A program made the position numbers and the translations under genes. Shown in pieces: positions 61,265-64,000 of a stretch of DNA of 64,000 bases (position 1 is the stretch's first letter; every line of letters begins with the position of its first letter). Source of the stretch: Sinorhizobium sp. A49 (GTDB lineage: Bacteria; Pseudomonadota; Alphaproteobacteria; Rhizobiales; Rhizobiaceae); the NCBI RefSeq assembly GCF_002002725.1, contig NZ_MUNW01000049.1:62001-126000 (forward strand), written 5' to 3'. The notes below the pieces were generated by a model, which was given only the letters and a program-made list of their open reading frames with translations, did not search any database and was not told where the DNA came from.

Positions 61265-62361
61265 ACGCACTTGCAACCGGCGCCGCGGACGCCATCGAGA
61301 TCCGCAACCTCGTCAAAAGATTTGGCGCCTTCACAGCCGTCAAGGATGTCAACATTTCGGTTCCGGCCGGTTCGTTCCTGGTGCTCGTCGGCCCGTCCGG
61401 CTGCGGCAAGTCGACCTTACTGCGCATGCTGGCTGGCCTCGAGGGCCCAAGCGAAGGCGAGATCGCCTTTGTCGGCCAGACGGTGTCGAGCGGTGCGGGC
61501 GGCGTGATTGCCGATGCCGGCCGCCGCAACGCTGGTCTCGTTTTCCAGAGCTACGCTTTGTGGCCGCATATGACGGTCGCCGGCAACATTGCATGGCCTT
61601 TGAAGGTTGCGCGCTGGCCGCGCGAAAAGCGCGATCATCGTGTCAAAGAGGTGCTCGCCCTGCTCGGCATCGGCGCTCTAGCCGAGCGTTATCCCGCGGA
61701 AATCTCCGGCGGCCAACAGCAGCGCGTCGCAATCGCCCGCACAATCGCGCCGGAGCCGAGCATTCTCCTGTTCGATGAACCGCTGTCGAACCTCGATGCC
61801 AAGCTGCGTATCGAGATGCGCAGCGAATTGATGCGCATCCACCGGGCAACGGGCGCCACGTCCGTCTACGTCACCCACGACCAGGTGGAGGCCATGACCA
61901 TGGCGACGCATGTGGCCGTGCTCAACAATGGCCGTGTCGAGCAGTTTGGCAAGCCGATCGAGCTCTTGCGCAATCCGGCAACGACCTTCGTCGCCACCTT
62001 TCTCGGCACGCCGCCGGCCAACCTTCTGCCGGCGCGCCGGGTCGGCGAGACATTCGTCTTCAACGACACGCCATTGGCGCCGGGCTCCATCGCGCCCGGT
62101 CATGGCGAGGTACAGCTCCTCTATCGCGCCGAAGGTGTGTCTGTTGGGGCGGTCGCGGACAAGCCTTCGGTCACCGCGCGTTTTGCGGAGGCCGCACCGA
62201 TTGCCGGACGCACGATGGTCACGGCCATGCTCGGCGAACTCAGGATCACAGGCATGGCGGAAGGCTATTTCAGCGCCATGCCTGGCGACCCCGTCACACT
62301 GTCATTCATAAGGACTCCTGACGCAGTCTTTGCCGTCAGCGGAGAAAGGATAACTCAATGA
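61261..62361 (+). CDS. ABC transporter ATPase (FbpC/AfuC-type)
   Basis: A 366-residue ATPase: Walker A GPSGCGKST, Q-loop FQSYALWPHMTV, signature ISGGQQQRVAIARTI, Walker B ILLFDEPLSNLD, VTHDQVEAM switch, then a TOBE-like C-terminal domain (about 285-360). The ATG at 61261 overlaps the permease stop and has GGAAAGAG before it. Its own stop overlaps the phosphatase start (ATGA), so four genes here are tightly coupled. Confidence 0.92.
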   Translation: MNALATGAADAIEIRNLVKRFGAFTAVKDVNISVPAGSFLVLVGPSGCGKSTLLRMLAGLEGPSEGEIAFVGQTVSSGAGGVIADAGRRNAGLVFQSYALWPHMTVAGNIAWPLKVARWPREKRDHRVKEVLALLGIGALAERYPAEISGGQQQRVAIARTIAPEPSILLFDEPLSNLDAKLRIEMRSELMRIHRATGATSVYVTHDQVEAMTMATHVAVLNNGRVEQFGKPIELLRNPATTFVATFLGTPPANLLPARRVGETFVFNDTPLAPGSIAPGHGEVQLLYRAEGVSVGAVADKPSVTARFAEAAPIAGRTMVTAMLGELRITGMAEGYFSAMPGDPVTLSFIRTPDAVFAVSGERITQ

Positions 62362-62963
62362 GGCTGATCCTCATGCGCCATGGCGAAACCGAGTGGAACG
62401 CCGAACAACGACTACAGGGCCAGGACAACTCGCTTCTGTCCGAGCGCGGCGTGGCCCAGGTCCGGCGTTTCCGCCCCTATGCCAAGGCGCTGCAACCCGC
62501 CCGCATCATCGCCTCGGATCTCGGCCGGACACGACAGACCGTTGCGCTGATCGGACATCCGGATGCGCCCTCTGACGAGCGCTTTCGCGAGCTCGACATG
62601 GGCGAGTGGACGGGGCGGCGCAAGCCGGAATTGATCGCCGAGCGCCCGGAGGACTATACCGCCTGGCGCGCCGGCACGTTTACGCCCGCCAATGCCGAAA
62701 CCTGGATTGCCTTTCGCAACCGCGTCGCCGACGGCGTTCGCGACTGGATGTCGCGTACGGACGGCGACCTGCTCGTGGTGGCGCATGGCGGCGTTATCCG
62801 CGCGGCCTGCCACGAATTTCTGGACTTGCCGCCCTCGCGCGTCGTTCCGGTCACGCCGGGAACGGCAACCATCCTGAACTTCCCCGTCGCGGACCGGTCT
62901 GCAGCGCAGCTCGAAGGCTACAACATCGGATCTGTCGCCCCCGACATTTCCGTCGCCGATTGA
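62358..62963 (+). CDS. Histidine phosphatase (phosphoglycerate-mutase superfamily)
   Basis: A 201-residue cytoplasmic phosphatase: LMRHGETEWN with catalytic His8 in the RHG motif, RELDMGEWTGR, and the second catalytic His in VVAHGGVIRA. Such broad-specificity enzymes (PhoE/CobC-like) release phosphate from sugar phosphates and other esters. Translational overlap with the ATPase strongly suggests that it dephosphorylates what the transporter brings in. AAAGGA precedes the ATG. Confidence 0.9.
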   Translation: MRLILMRHGETEWNAEQRLQGQDNSLLSERGVAQVRRFRPYAKALQPARIIASDLGRTRQTVALIGHPDAPSDERFRELDMGEWTGRRKPELIAERPEDYTAWRAGTFTPANAETWIAFRNRVADGVRDWMSRTDGDLLVVAHGGVIRAACHEFLDLPPSRVVPVTPGTATILNFPVADRSAAQLEGYNIGSVAPDISVAD

Positions 62964-62992
62964 TCGCTTCGGGCGGAAGGGCCAGGCTGGAC

Positions 62993-64000
62993 ATGAATTC
63001 CGGAACGTTTGTCATTGTGGAACTGCTCGGCGGCGTCGCACTCCTGCTCTGGGGCGTGCGGATGGTACGAACCGGCGTCATGCGCGGATGGGGCGATCGG
63101 CTGCAGCGCTTCGTCGAGCAGCGGCTCTCCAACCGGCTGACCGCGTTCGGTGGCGGCATCGCCGCCACCGCCGTTCTCGGCAGTGCCACTGCCATGGCTC
63201 TCATCATAGCAGGCCTTGCCGGTGCCGGGGCGATCGGAGCGGCGACGGGCCTTGCGGTCCTGCTCGGTGCCGATATCGGTTCGGCGCTCGTCTCCGGGCT
63301 CTTTGCGTCAGGCTCGTCGTTGGCAACGACGATGGCGCCGCTCTTTCTGTTTGCGGGCTATCTCACCTTCGGCGCGTCGAGCGAGTTTCGCCCGCGAAAT
63401 GCCGGCCGTATCATGATGGGGCTTGGCCTCATGCTCCTGGCACTGAAGGTCATCGTTTCGGCGACCGCACCCTTGCGCGAGGCCACGCTGTTTCACGACG
63501 TTCTGGCGGCGATTGCCAATGAGCCGGTTCTCGGCTTCCTCGTCGGTGCGATCCTTGCCTGGTTCTGCCATTCGACGCTCGCTGTCATTCTGCTGATCGC
63601 ATCGCTGATGACCAACGGCAGTCTGGAAGTGGCCGGGGCCGTGCCTTTGATCCTCGGCGTCAATTTCGGCGGCGGCCTGCCTGCCGTCAGCGCGACCCTC
63701 GATCAGCCGTCGGTCGCTCGCAAGCTTCCGGTCGCCAATCTGCTTTGCCGCGGCCTCTTGGCACTTGCACTGTTGCCCGTGGCGCGACAGATCGTCGATC
63801 TCGCCGGCCATCTGCCGATGGATCCCTTGCATGTTGCAGTCGGGCTCCACGCCGCGTTCAACCTGTTGGTCGCAGCCCTGTTCCTGCCGATCACCCCGGT
63901 CGTCGTGCGTGTTGTCGACCGGTTGATCCCGAATGCGGCGGCCGCCGACGACGATCCCTTGGCGACCCCGCGTTATCTCGACAGCGTTTCGTTGGCGACC
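62993..64000 (+). CDS. Na/Pi-cotransporter family protein, partial (3' end beyond window)
   Basis: The first 336 codons of a membrane protein: LLGGVALLLWGVRMVRTGVMRGWGDRL in pattern is the NptA/YjbB-family opening, with two inverted Na/Pi repeats. The usual QSSSAT motifs are changed to GSATAM in repeat one and HSTLAV in repeat two. The reading frame runs off the right edge. It begins 29 bases after the phosphatase gene, so co-transcription is likely. YjbB-type members export excess phosphate, which would fit Pi released from imported esters. Confidence 0.85.
   Translation, partial: MNSGTFVIVELLGGVALLLWGVRMVRTGVMRGWGDRLQRFVEQRLSNRLTAFGGGIAATAVLGSATAMALIIAGLAGAGAIGAATGLAVLLGADIGSALVSGLFASGSSLATTMAPLFLFAGYLTFGASSEFRPRNAGRIMMGLGLMLLALKVIVSATAPLREATLFHDVLAAIANEPVLGFLVGAILAWFCHSTLAVILLIASLMTNGSLEVAGAVPLILGVNFGGGLPAVSATLDQPSVARKLPVANLLCRGLLALALLPVARQIVDLAGHLPMDPLHVAVGLHAAFNLLVAALFLPITPVVVRVVDRLIPNAAAADDDPLATPRYLDSVSLAT

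Noticed and set aside
58340-62361. Annotation as a ferric iron ABC transporter
   Set aside because: The fold cluster is shared with phosphorylated-compound transporters. The SIS-domain regulator, coupled phosphatase and phosphate-transporter-like gene argue against iron, and no Fur- or RirA-like site was seen.

Overview
The window looks like chromosome or chromid sequence from a Rhizobiales alphaproteobacterium, most likely a Rhizobiaceae member (Ensifer/Sinorhizobium/Rhizobium-like). The basis is high GC, three close matches to the alphaproteobacterial EcfG stress promoter (GGAAC-N16-CGTT), a DUF1127 gene, many ABC and TRAP uptake operons each with its own regulator, and a dispersed repeat I remember from rhizobial genomes. 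I see no rRNA, tRNA, CRISPR array, transposase or prophage. About 55 genes are supported; two run off the window ends.

Layout. 1-9 kb: the tail of a prolyl-oligopeptidase-type gene, a membrane protein, a secreted alpha/beta hydrolase, a GMC oxidoreductase with a divergent LysR regulator, a PRC-barrel protein and a soluble hybrid histidine kinase. 8.9-16.7 kb: small envelope and stress genes (DUF1127, an AI-2E-type permease with an extra C-terminal domain, a FAD oxidoreductase, LtrA, general-stress-type proteins), three of them behind EcfG-like promoters. 16.8-20 kb: a GcvA-like LysR regulator, a divergent S-adenosylhomocysteine-hydrolase-like enzyme and a Gfo/Idh/MocA dehydrogenase on one strand. 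20-22 kb: a PAS-GGDEF diguanylate cyclase, then a gene-poor stretch. 22.4-26.5 kb: a FecI sigma/FecR/TonB-receptor surface-signalling unit with two near-identical predicted sigma promoters. 26.6-31.4 kb: a DUF6894 protein, a monooxygenase, a quinone-oxidoreductase/HxlR pair and a chromate-resistance operon (rhodanese-ChrB, ChrA).

31.6-36 kb: an RND efflux pump and adaptor. 36.2-42.9 kb: a shikimate-type uptake and catabolism operon (TRAP DctQMP, shikimate dehydrogenase, QuiC-like dehydratase fusion) with a divergent TetR regulator and an operator candidate between the promoter elements. 42.9-45.9 kb: an Lrp regulator divergent from a homodimeric 2-oxoacid dehydrogenase E1, as in mdeR/mdeB loci. 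46-50.7 kb: an operon for a probable beta-glucan (HlyD-like adaptor, secreted (alpha/alpha)6 hydrolase-like protein, BcsA-like synthase). 51-57.2 kb: a polyamine/opine-type ABC transporter, coupled to a P1-family aminopeptidase and divergent from its binding protein across a perfect palindrome, followed by an RpiR regulator. 57.2-64 kb: a second RpiR regulator behind TTGCAA palindromes, an AfuABC/ferric-type ABC transporter, a histidine phosphatase and a Na/Pi-cotransporter-like gene. I read this last group as a phosphorylated-compound scavenging operon rather than iron uptake.

The least ordinary parts are the SAH-hydrolase-like/Gfo-Idh-MocA locus, the glucan operon that lacks BcsB and BcsC, and the phosphate-ester operon. 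Start codons were reassigned in many genes from visible Shine-Dalgarno sites. Functions rest on reading motifs by eye, without database searches.
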